Shown here: positions 8,769 to 14,851 of the stretch, piece after piece
Numbering within the stretch: the first letter of the stretch is position 1
Layout of the letters: each line of letters starts with the position of its first letter
NCBI GenBank assembly: GCA_964503335.1
Contig: CAZCZZ010000078.1
Location: 1 to 14,851 of the forward strand
Direction of reading: 5' to 3'
From: CAZCZZ01 sp964503335
GTDB lineage: Bacteria; Verrucomicrobiota; Kiritimatiellia; CAIVKH01
DNA: 14,851 nucleotides
Translations under genes and position numbers: made by a program
Notes under the pieces: generated by a model
The model's database searches: none
Seen by the model: only the letters and a program-made list of their open reading frames with translations
What the model was told of the DNA's origin: nothing

Positions 8769-10391
8769 ATGCAAGATGTCGTGCAAAACCGAATGAGTTG
8801 GCGATCCGTGATGCGCCGGATTGTTGTCTTTATGTCACTTTTCGTAGCGCTGAACTCCTCGGCGTCACACGCTTCAGAGGATCCCTGCGCAACGGTGTTT
8901 TGGGGTGATTATGAGGTGTTGGGGTCGCAGTTTCGAATGCTGGCGAATAGTGCATATGAGAAGAAGGGTGTCCGGTTTGCCCTCGATGATGCTCATATTG
9001 CTGATGGGCTTACCTTCTCCCTGAATCTCGACGGACAGGTCTCCGACGGACGCATCGTCGCTTCATGGAACTATTGGTGCGCCAATCCCGAGAGGCTGCG
9101 AGATGTCCAAGGAATTTTCTCCTACAGCTTTTCGGATAGGATCACGATCTTTACTGAAGATCCTGCGTCGTTCGCGGAGTTTGTATTCATGCATGTGGTC
9201 ATCGATGACTCCTCGATACCTTCGCTTCGGGCAGCGAGCGAGATCGTGGTCGATAGACAGTACCCGGCGGACTCTTCAAACCTGTATTGTGAACCGACCT
9301 GCATAGTGAGTACGGGGCTTGTCCCGCTGTCGCCCGGGAATCCAATTCCGGTCTCGATGGAATTCATGTTCAGTTTCGATGGCAGTCGAACGGAAGCGTC
9401 GGGAGTCGGCTTTCGACAAGATCAGCTAGCCGCGCTTTACATCAACCTGTATGACGCATCACGACGGCCCTGTACCGGGACTTTCTCGGTGGCATCATGT
9501 TCCGGTATGTTCTCGCGACCCTTCGACCGCCCCGCCGTTCAGGATTACGATGGAGATCGACGTCGCGATCTCGCGACCTATTCAAGCGCGCGGGGAACGT
9601 GGTTGACTCGATACAACACGGGTGCATCGCCGATGCCGGAGACTAAAACATCATTCGGTCGGCAGCGAATGGTGCCGGTCTGCGGGGACTTCGACGGCGA
9701 TCACAAATCGGACGTCGCGGCGTTCGAACCGGCCAGCGGGTCCTGGTACATCCAATCCAGCGCAACGATGACCCTGATGACTGGTCGTCCGATACAGTGG
9801 GGCTGGAAGAAGAGCCTTCCAGTTCCGGCAGACTATGACGGGGATGGTCGAACCGATCTGGCCGTCTTCGATCCCGAAACCGGGACGTGGTTCGTTCTTC
9901 AGAGCTCCACCGGAAATCCAGCATTCCATCAATGGGGATTCCCCGGTGTTGAGTCGACTCCGTTTGATCACGACGGTGACGGTAGAGACGACCTGTGCGT
10001 CTACGACGAAGCAACAGGCAACTGGTTCATCTGGGACTCAGGCCTGAAATCCGGACTCGTGCGACAATGGGGCGGACCCGGGGCGATCCCCGTCCCCGCG
10101 CACTACGAGGGTGGCGACTACGGAAACATCGGGGTCTTCTGGCCGCGCACGAAGACGTGGAATGTTTTGTCGCGGTGGAGGCCGGGCGGGGCGCTTGCGT
10201 ACACGATGACCAATCTTCCGCGGCGGGTGATGCTGCCGGTAGTGGGCGACTACGATGGCGATGGGCGGGATGATCCGGCGGTGGTTGATGGCCTGACCGG
10301 GCGATGGCGTGCGGACAGGCTCGGGGATGGGGCGACGGTTCTGGATGTTTCAGGGTGGGGCAGCGCCAGGCAGATGCCGATCGGTCCGTAG
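8769..10391 (+). CDS. Exported protein with six FG-GAP/VCBS-like calcium-binding repeats
   Basis: A 540-residue protein beginning 5 bases after the upstream stop. Three in-frame ATGs compete: 8769, 8793 and 8811. None has a strong ribosome binding site; 8811 (MRRIVVFMSLFVALNS, cleavage near SHA|SED) gives the cleanest signal peptide, so the true start could be up to 14 codons later. Residues about 38-257 are an unassigned, cysteine-containing domain (CATVFW, WCANPE, CEPTC, CTGTF, ASCSG). Residues 258-540 are six repeats of about 45-50 residues with loops at 259 (DYDGDRRRD), 307 (DFDGDHKSD), 355 (DYDGDGRTD), 400 (DHDGDGRDD), 445 and 494 (DYDGDGRDD), each followed by a W-Y/F strand. The fifth loop is degenerate (HYEGGDYGN) and probably cannot bind calcium. 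The repeats match the type in the giant protein. The role is probably structural or binding; no enzyme signature is visible. Confidence 0.88.
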   Translation: MQDVVQNRMSWRSVMRRIVVFMSLFVALNSSASHASEDPCATVFWGDYEVLGSQFRMLANSAYEKKGVRFALDDAHIADGLTFSLNLDGQVSDGRIVASWNYWCANPERLRDVQGIFSYSFSDRITIFTEDPASFAEFVFMHVVIDDSSIPSLRAASEIVVDRQYPADSSNLYCEPTCIVSTGLVPLSPGNPIPVSMEFMFSFDGSRTEASGVGFRQDQLAALYINLYDASRRPCTGTFSVASCSGMFSRPFDRPAVQDYDGDRRRDLATYSSARGTWLTRYNTGASPMPETKTSFGRQRMVPVCGDFDGDHKSDVAAFEPASGSWYIQSSATMTLMTGRPIQWGWKKSLPVPADYDGDGRTDLAVFDPETGTWFVLQSSTGNPAFHQWGFPGVESTPFDHDGDGRDDLCVYDEATGNWFIWDSGLKSGLVRQWGGPGAIPVPAHYEGGDYGNIGVFWPRTKTWNVLSRWRPGGALAYTMTNLPRRVMLPVVGDYDGDGRDDPAVVDGLTGRWRADRLGDGATVLDVSGWGSARQMPIGP

Positions 10392-10471
10392 CGTGTAGAG
10401 CCGGTACGGCAATGAATTGAGATCACCGAAAGCTGAGTGTTTTGTGGATTCAGAAATCATGGACGTATCCG

Positions 10472-10502
10472 CCAACTTCGCGCCAATTCGCGCTAATTAG
10501 CG
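10472..10502. repeat. Iterated ~10-base AATTCGCG-type repeat ending in a 12-base palindrome
   Basis: Three successive units, CCAACTTCGCG (10472-10482), CCAATTCGCG (10483-10492) and CTAATTAGCG (10493-10502), form a helical-turn-length iteration. CGCTAATTAGCG at 10491-10502 is a perfect palindrome. CCGC at 10469-10472 can also pair with GCGG at 10500-10503 to close a hairpin. It lies in the gap between two convergent genes, where protein-binding dyads, intergenic repeat families or bidirectional terminators may occur. I think similar motifs occur between genes of other environmental bacteria, but cannot verify this here. Confidence 0.6.
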
Positions 10503-10545
10503 GTTACCTCCATCCTTCCCCCTCCGCGCTTTCCTATCAGACACG

Positions 10546-10626
10546 GGTCTCAAGTTTCAGGTCTCTCATTCCCCAGCCCGCCCACCCGGCCCTCACTCAA
10601 GTTTCAAGTCTCAGGTCTCAAGTTTC
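10546..10626. repeat. Heptameric CARGTYT tandem repeat, two clusters
   Basis: Perfect tandem heptamers CAAGTTT, CAAGTCT, CAGGTCT and CAAGTTT fill 10598-10625. A second cluster at 10551-10564 has CAAGTTT and CAGGTCT, preceded by the near-match CGGGTCT. The 13-mer GGTCTCAAGTTTC occurs exactly at 10546-10558 and 10614-10626. The clusters are separated by about 30 C/T-rich bases. This sits just beyond the stop codon of the leftward peptidase gene. Heptamer arrays of this kind usually arise by slippage and spread as intergenic repeat families. Confidence 0.7.
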
Positions 10627-10646
10627 CCCATGCCGCCCCCCTCGCT

Positions 10647-12311
10647 CTACTCTTCCTCCCCGCCACCCTCGTCCCCACCGCCGTCATCTTCGTACGCTTC
10701 TTCTTCCTCGCCAGCGTCCTCTTCTTCGCCGCCTTCTTCCTCGTATTCTTCCTCTTCCATCTCTTCTTCACCGGAGTCGTCGGCGTACTCCTCGTCGTCT
10801 TCGGCGGCCTCTTCTTCCATCTCCTCTTCGGCGTCTTCTTCCGAATAGTCGCCTTCGTCCTCAGCGACCTCTTCCTCTTCCACGTCCTCTTCGCCTGACT
10901 CGTCGGCGCCTTCGGAATCTTCCTCGTATTCTTCCTCGTCCGCTTCTTCCTCGCCGGATTCTTCTTCCGCGTCTTCGTCGGTGACTTCTTCTTCCATGTC
11001 TTCGTCGGAGTACTCTTCCTCGTCTTCTTCAACCTCTTCGGCGTCGTCGTCGCCGGCTTCCTCGTCCATCACCTCTTCTTCGGCGTCCGCGTCGGACTCA
11101 TCCACCTCGTCTTCCACGCCGTCGTAGACGTACAGGTCGGGGTTGTCGTCCGGGTTCTCTTCCTGCCATTCCTCGACGACTTCCTCGATTTCGAATGATT
11201 CCATCTCGTCGTATTGGTCCGCTTCCGCGTACTCGACGTACTGGACATATTCCTCGGGGGCCGTCTCTTCGTACTCGACGTACACGTCCTCCCACCACGT
11301 GATCTTTACCTTCTTGTAGTCGTCGATCGTGTAGGGGTTGATGACGAACGTGACGCCGCGGCCGTCGTCGGTCACGGGCTTGTCGTCGTCGATCCACGTG
11401 TCCTCCGGATTCTCGATCGGCGTCTCGGGCACAAACACCCACGAGTCGCCGCCGTTGAACTGCGGGTTCATCAGGTAGTCGTAGGGCATGTAGCAGTAGC
11501 CCTTGTCGCCCCACTTATCGCCCCACGAATTGCGGACGATAAACACCTGTTCCTTGTCGGAGTAGCCGACGACGCACATCGAGTGGCCGCCGTGGGATTC
11601 GCGACTCAGGTCGTTCGGGTTCGGCATCGGCACGACGCCGCCACGCTTGTTGCATTCGTCGAAGGATTCGAAGAGCAGGCAGCCGAAGACGATGGGATAC
11701 CCCGACGCGAGCGCCTGCTTCCACGCCGTGAGTTCGAGCGGGACCTGCGCCATCTCCTTGATCTTCGCCTGGTCGGCTTCCTTGTAGGCCTCGCCGTTCG
11801 GCTTCTTCAGGAGGAGCGGCTTCTTGAACGGCCACTTTTCCTCGGAGCAGGCGCCGAATTCCTTCAGCCCTTCCATCGCGAGCTGGATGACGCTTCCTTC
11901 GTCCTTGTCCTGATCCCCGTTCCGCCAGCGCGCGTTGAAATAGACGAACAGACGGCTGACGTCGTAATCCTTCTTCGTCGCTTCCTTGACCCAGTATTCG
12001 AACGAGCCGGCGACAGCGTTCGCCACGCACGAGCTGGTCTCGCCCTGGTCCTCGATCTTCGTCATCTTGGGCCGCAGGTCCACCTTGCGCGGGAGCTTCG
12101 CGCTCGCGATCTTGGGGGACGCCGCAAACGTCTTCGACCCCGGCGCCGCCTTCATCGCGACGTAGCCCTTGGTGGAATGCTTCTTGCCGTCCTTGTCCAC
12201 CGAAGTGATCGCCGCCAATTCTTTCGTCTTCTGAGTCGGGGCCGCCCCGATCGACGAACCATGCAGCATGAGCGCAAGCGCAGTGAGCGAAACGAGCAGC
12301 AACCTCTTCAT
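10647..12311 (-). CDS. Exported papain-family (C1A) cysteine peptidase with long acidic tail
   Basis: A 554-residue secreted peptidase expected to cleave peptide bonds by a Cys-His-Asn mechanism. The start is set by AAGGAG at 12326-12321, 9 bases upstream of the ATG at 12311, and by the signal peptide MKRLLLVSLTALALMLHGSS; an in-frame start at 12362 would add 17 non-signal residues. Residues about 25-73 may be a short propeptide. The papain core runs about 74-300: KVDLRPKMTKIEDQG carries the oxyanion Gln89, then nucleophile Cys95 (SSCVANA), His243 (HGGHSMCVVGY) and Asn261 (VRNSWGDKWGDKGY). The family's usual CGSCWAF is replaced by TSSCVAN. Residues 341-554 are low-complexity, about 126 of 214 Asp or Glu by hand count, with no Lys, Arg, His or Cys. 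The tail may bind calcium or cations, aid solubility or tether the enzyme. It is convergent with the upstream FG-GAP gene and divergent from the next gene. Confidence 0.92.
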   Translation of the reverse strand: MKRLLLVSLTALALMLHGSSIGAAPTQKTKELAAITSVDKDGKKHSTKGYVAMKAAPGSKTFAASPKIASAKLPRKVDLRPKMTKIEDQGETSSCVANAVAGSFEYWVKEATKKDYDVSRLFVYFNARWRNGDQDKDEGSVIQLAMEGLKEFGACSEEKWPFKKPLLLKKPNGEAYKEADQAKIKEMAQVPLELTAWKQALASGYPIVFGCLLFESFDECNKRGGVVPMPNPNDLSRESHGGHSMCVVGYSDKEQVFIVRNSWGDKWGDKGYCYMPYDYLMNPQFNGGDSWVFVPETPIENPEDTWIDDDKPVTDDGRGVTFVINPYTIDDYKKVKITWWEDVYVEYEETAPEEYVQYVEYAEADQYDEMESFEIEEVVEEWQEENPDDNPDLYVYDGVEDEVDESDADAEEEVMDEEAGDDDAEEVEEDEEEYSDEDMEEEVTDEDAEEESGEEEADEEEYEEDSEGADESGEEDVEEEEVAEDEGDYSEEDAEEEMEEEAAEDDEEYADDSGEEEMEEEEYEEEGGEEEDAGEEEEAYEDDGGGDEGGGEEE

Positions 12312-12320
12312 GTTCACGAG

Positions 12321-12326
12321 CTCCTT
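12321..12326 (-). promoter_or_regulatory. Ribosome binding site of the peptidase gene
   Basis: On the minus strand AAGGAG is followed by 9 bases and then the ATG at 12311. It selects this start over the longer reading from 12362, which would place 17 polar residues before the signal peptide. Confidence 0.8.
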
Positions 12327-12329
12327 GTG

Positions 12330-12551
12330 TGGCGGGTTGTGACCCCTCCCCAGGGTCGACACGAACCTCCATAACCCATTTTCACGCCGCAGAACAGAGC
12401 GAACCCGCCCTCAATTCTCAGCCCGCATTCATGAACCATATACCCTTGCCCGATTCACCCACGCGGCAATGATTTTCTATCGTTCGACCGTCTCTCTTCG
12501 CGTAGAATGACGACCCTGCACGAACGGCGGACTACGCCTGGCGGGTTGTGA
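12330..12551. repeat. 13-base direct repeat pair bracketing a divergent intergenic region
   Basis: TGGCGGGTTGTGA occurs exactly at 12330-12342 and at 12539-12551, 209 bases apart. One copy lies just upstream of the peptidase ribosome binding site and the other just upstream of the ribosome binding site of the rightward gene at 12577. The bases beyond differ on both sides. The copies point the same way on the plus strand, so they are opposite relative to the two divergent genes. It could be a shared regulator site, remnant target duplication, or chance. Confidence 0.55.
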
Positions 12552-12576
12552 GAACGAAACGCGAGGAGGCGGGTGG

Positions 12577-13797
12577 ATGAGAAGCGTGAAGGCGATCCTT
12601 ATATCGACGGCCATCGTGGTGGGTCTCGCGGGTGCGCCGCAGAGGGCAGGGGCACAGATTATCGTCATACCGGATCCACTGCTTGCCCGGTCCAATGTCA
12701 CGCCACTTGCGACGATCACGGGTGTCGTCCACGCCGCCTCTACGAGTGGATCGTTTGTGTTCCAGACGGTGCGAAACTTTATAGATACAGAGTTGTCCTA
12801 CAGCTTCCCCAACACGTCAGACACCAACTTCGTCTTTATCGAGTACAAGTTCCAGAGCCCCGTATCGAATCGGGCCAGTTTTGTGATGGGGGTCCAGGCC
12901 ACGGCCATTTTCGCAGCGCTGTTCCTCGAGGACGTGGCAAGCAACCTGTATTACTTTGCACTCGGGTTGCCCGACGCTTCGACCCATTACTTCACTGTGC
13001 CGATGGACACCTCGAAGTCCTACAGGGCACTCCTCGCTGGCTTCCTGGGCGATGCGGTGGTCACCAATCTGAATCGGACGGCACACCTCTATGTGCGCGA
13101 TATCGCCTACGTGCAGGACCTCGTGTTCGGGACGACAAATACGACGCCGGCGCGGACTGTTCTTACGGGCTACCCCCACGTGCGCTATCGCGGACCGGTC
13201 CTGGGGATTACAGCCACCGTCAACACAATCGCCTTCAACTATTTGAGCAGTACCGGCGTCATCCAGGTCGATGTGGACAATACGTATCTCGAACCGGCAA
13301 GGATCAGCGACCACTCAAGCGGCGCGCTCACCTACACGGGCGAAGCGGCCAATACCTACGTGGCTGAGTTCGCCATGAACTTGACGGGAGGCTTCTGGAC
13401 CGCCTTTGCAACGAACACGGTGCCTGCCGCTACGCAGTTCTCAACGATTTCGGCAACCAATGACGCCCTGCCCGAGGAGGCGCGCTTTTCGCGCGTGCGA
13501 ACCGACTCTCGCGAAGCATGGGATCCGGCGGATACGAATTTCGTCTTTATTGCGCGAACAACCTCGGCGAACAGCATGGTGGTTACGGGACTATTCTTCA
13601 ACGCACAGGGACAAAGCTATCCGGTGCGGTTCACCGCGGTGGCGAGTGATCGCCACCTTGCCTTCAACGTGAGTGACGATTTTAAGCCATATGCCTTCGG
13701 CTCATTCCAGATGTTCCGCTTCATACCGCGAAGGTCGACGGTCAACGGTCTATCCATTCAAATCGGCCCGCTTAACGATGATGGGGCAATCCCCTGA
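12577..13797 (+). CDS. Exported protein of unknown function
   Basis: A 406-residue protein that I cannot assign to a family. GAGGAGG at 12563-12569, 7 bases before the ATG, is a strong ribosome binding site. The signal peptide is MRSVKAILISTAIVVGLAG with likely cleavage at AGA|QI. The mature protein is rich in Thr, Asn, Phe and Ala with alternating hydrophobic strands, suggesting an all-beta fold. The phrase DTNFVFI appears twice (about residues 86 and 325), each followed by a similar stretch of strands, hinting at an internal duplication. No Cys, metal-binding cluster or catalytic motif stands out, and there is no C-terminal anchor. A TAGAAT at 12503-12508 could be a -10 box but has no well-spaced -35 partner. 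It is divergent from the peptidase gene and convergent with the next gene, so probably transcribed alone. Confidence 0.85.
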   Translation: MRSVKAILISTAIVVGLAGAPQRAGAQIIVIPDPLLARSNVTPLATITGVVHAASTSGSFVFQTVRNFIDTELSYSFPNTSDTNFVFIEYKFQSPVSNRASFVMGVQATAIFAALFLEDVASNLYYFALGLPDASTHYFTVPMDTSKSYRALLAGFLGDAVVTNLNRTAHLYVRDIAYVQDLVFGTTNTTPARTVLTGYPHVRYRGPVLGITATVNTIAFNYLSSTGVIQVDVDNTYLEPARISDHSSGALTYTGEAANTYVAEFAMNLTGGFWTAFATNTVPAATQFSTISATNDALPEEARFSRVRTDSREAWDPADTNFVFIARTTSANSMVVTGLFFNAQGQSYPVRFTAVASDRHLAFNVSDDFKPYAFGSFQMFRFIPRRSTVNGLSIQIGPLNDDGAIP

Positions 13798-13923
13798 GGC
13801 GATTTCTGCGGATCGTGGACGACGAAAGCCGGACGCGGTGATTGTCTAATTGGCTGGCCGGGGTGCATCTCGCCGTTCTTATCGCTTCGGAGCTCTTCCA
13901 CACCTGGGGTCCGGGGAATAGGG

Positions 13924-14851
13924 TTATGGCTTTGTCACACGCAAGCGCAGGAACCGGTTTGTGGCGGATTCCGTCGTGTCCTGAATCGTTACGATGACGG
14001 GCGTGCCCGGTCCGGACTCGGCGACGTTTGCAGCTCCCCCCCACGTGCCAAGGAGATTTGTCGCAATGCCTTCCCAGACGGCATCGTTCGTGAGGCTATA
14101 GGCTCCCTCTGCGATCAGCGTAATGTCATTCGCGTTCGTGTTGCGATTGAAGCGAAGGGCAAAGACGTTGTTGGTGGAGAGATGGCCTTCTATGCCGGCC
14201 AAGACGTCAGCATTTGTGGGATTGCCGCCGGTTACATACTCGAGAAGGTTGATATAGCCGTCCACATCCGGATCGTTTGTCTCACTGTTCGAGCCAAGAT
14301 TCCACTGGGTGGCCCAGAGCTCATAGGGAGTCGGAGGCGCTTCATAGGCCGTGACCATCACGTCGTCAATCGCAAGCCCGGCAAGGTTAATGGTTGAATC
14401 CGCTCGGAGGTGAAACCTCAACTGAATCGTCTTTCCAGCGAAATCCGAGATGCGCGCCTGATGACGACCCCAACCCGCGGCCTCCTGTTCAAAGGTCGGC
14501 GGGTCGCCAGCCGAATTGGTCATTGTGGGGCCCGTCCATTCCCAGACCTGGCGGGAGGTGCCACTGCCACCTACTTCTCTAACCTCTACGAATGCTCCAT
14601 CATACGTAGCGCTTTCCAGCTGATATTTCATAGACCACTGGAACAGGATCTCCGAAGCTGGGGGGAGGACAGTCAGGTCGATGATGGGGGAATACAGGTC
14701 CTGTCCCGGCGAGAAGTCATAGCTGTTGTCCAAGTCTGTCTTCCAGCACTTGACGCCGCTGCTCGCTGTCGTAATCGGACCATAGGAAGGCGTGCCCCAC
14801 TCCCATTCATCACCGGTTCCACTGTGCGTAAAGCCACCGTCGCTTGCTTCG
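13924..14851 (-). CDS. C-terminal part of an exported protein with MAM-like/jelly-roll domain (5' end outside window)
   Basis: The frame is open from the window edge (first complete codon reads Glu in EASDGGFTHSG) to a stop at 13924, giving about 308 residues with no start inside. A TTG at 14733 also lies in frame, but clear domain sequence continues upstream of it (GDEWEWGTPSYGP, then SSGVKCWKTDLDNSYDF), so it is not the start. The first ~180 residues resemble the MAM-like/immune-inhibitor-type beta sandwich: a THSG..DEWEWGTP opening, LYSPIIDL, GWGRHQARIS and a closing LAIDDVMV. Next comes WNLGSNSETNDPDVDGYINL with LEYVTGGNP, a dockerin- or thrombospondin type 3-like calcium motif. The final ~70 residues (AYSLTNDAVWEGIATNLLG to FLRLRVTKP) are the C-terminal module typical of Kiritimatiellota-type exported proteins. 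An enzymatic domain could lie in the missing N-terminal part. Confidence 0.88.
   Translation of the reverse strand, partial: EASDGGFTHSGTGDEWEWGTPSYGPITTASSGVKCWKTDLDNSYDFSPGQDLYSPIIDLTVLPPASEILFQWSMKYQLESATYDGAFVEVREVGGSGTSRQVWEWTGPTMTNSAGDPPTFEQEAAGWGRHQARISDFAGKTIQLRFHLRADSTINLAGLAIDDVMVTAYEAPPTPYELWATQWNLGSNSETNDPDVDGYINLLEYVTGGNPTNADVLAGIEGHLSTNNVFALRFNRNTNANDITLIAEGAYSLTNDAVWEGIATNLLGTWGGAANVAESGPGTPVIVTIQDTTESATNRFLRLRVTKP

Noticed and set aside
10598..10625. CRISPR array
   Set aside because: The repeats are 7 bases long and contiguous with no spacers.
10442..10984. Arg/Pro/Leu-rich and Ser-rich plus-strand frames
   Set aside because: Antisense readings of the acidic tail and the intergenic repeats; no ribosome binding site or domain.
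10604..11032. 142-codon Lys/Arg-rich minus-strand frame, at first sight a histone-like protein
   Set aside because: It is the +1 reading of the GAA/GAG-rich acidic tail; the Lys richness is an artefact of purine repeats.
11515..12372. 285-codon minus-strand frame overlapping the peptidase
   Set aside because: Alternative-frame reading of the same DNA; Arg/Gly-rich with no recognisable motif.
11214..12374. 386-codon open frame on the plus strand antisense to the peptidase
   Set aside because: It mirrors the GC-rich peptidase gene, has an Arg/Val/Leu-rich low-quality sequence, no signal or domain, and the minus-strand frame has a complete catalytic triad and a ribosome binding site.
12573..13367. 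264-codon plus-strand frame overlapping the exported protein at 12577
   Set aside because: Arg/Gly/Cys-rich out-of-frame reading; the frame from 12577 has the signal peptide and correctly spaced ribosome binding site.
13798..13923. Terminator or small gene between the convergent genes at 12577 and 13924
   Set aside because: No stem with a T-run and no credible small frame seen in this 126-base gap.

Overview
The window looks like accessory, secretion-oriented chromosome from a bacterium of the PVC superphylum, most likely Kiritimatiellota or a related Verrucomicrobiota group. The reasons are style rather than markers. There are very long exported proteins built from calcium-binding D-x-D-G-D repeats with phrases such as DADSDLLPDAWE. 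A short C-terminal module ending in FLRLRV or FFRLRI recurs. Coding sequence is fairly GC-rich, and iterated short repeats lie between genes. No rRNA, tRNA, transposase, integrase, CRISPR array or housekeeping gene is visible, so the phylum is an inference. The assignment rests on general knowledge of these families and not on a search.

Layout. Four genes run rightward from 95 to 10391. Gene 1 (95-6895, GTG start) encodes a 2266-residue exported mosaic: three Trp-rich N-terminal repeats, four calcium-binding (thrombospondin type 3-like) blocks, six FG-GAP/VCBS-like repeats, a probable beta-propeller and about 600 unassigned C-terminal residues. Gene 2 (6892-7770) overlaps gene 1 by ATGA and encodes an exported protein anchored by a C-terminal membrane helix. 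After a 150-base gap with an inverted repeat come gene 3 (7921-8763, exported jelly-roll-like protein) and, 5 bases later, gene 4 (8769-10391, exported protein with six repeats of the same type as gene 1).

Gene 5 (10647-12311) is leftward and convergent with gene 4. It is an exported papain-family cysteine peptidase with an extreme acidic tail of about 215 residues. The gap between genes 4 and 5 carries two distinct iterated short repeats. Gene 6 (12577-13797) is divergent from gene 5, exported and of unknown function. Gene 7 (13924 to the window edge) is leftward and 5'-truncated; it has a MAM-like/jelly-roll domain followed by a calcium-binding motif and a C-terminal module.

How they may work together. 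Every product with a visible N-terminus has a signal peptide, so the locus makes surface or secreted proteins. The most interesting inference is that genes 1-4 form one expression unit producing a giant calcium-dependent surface protein, a translationally coupled membrane-anchored partner and two smaller exported companions. No enzyme active site was recognised in genes 1-4, so substrate and role (adhesion, polysaccharide binding, antagonism) are open. The peptidase encoded by gene 5 could act on exported proteins, but only proximity suggests this.
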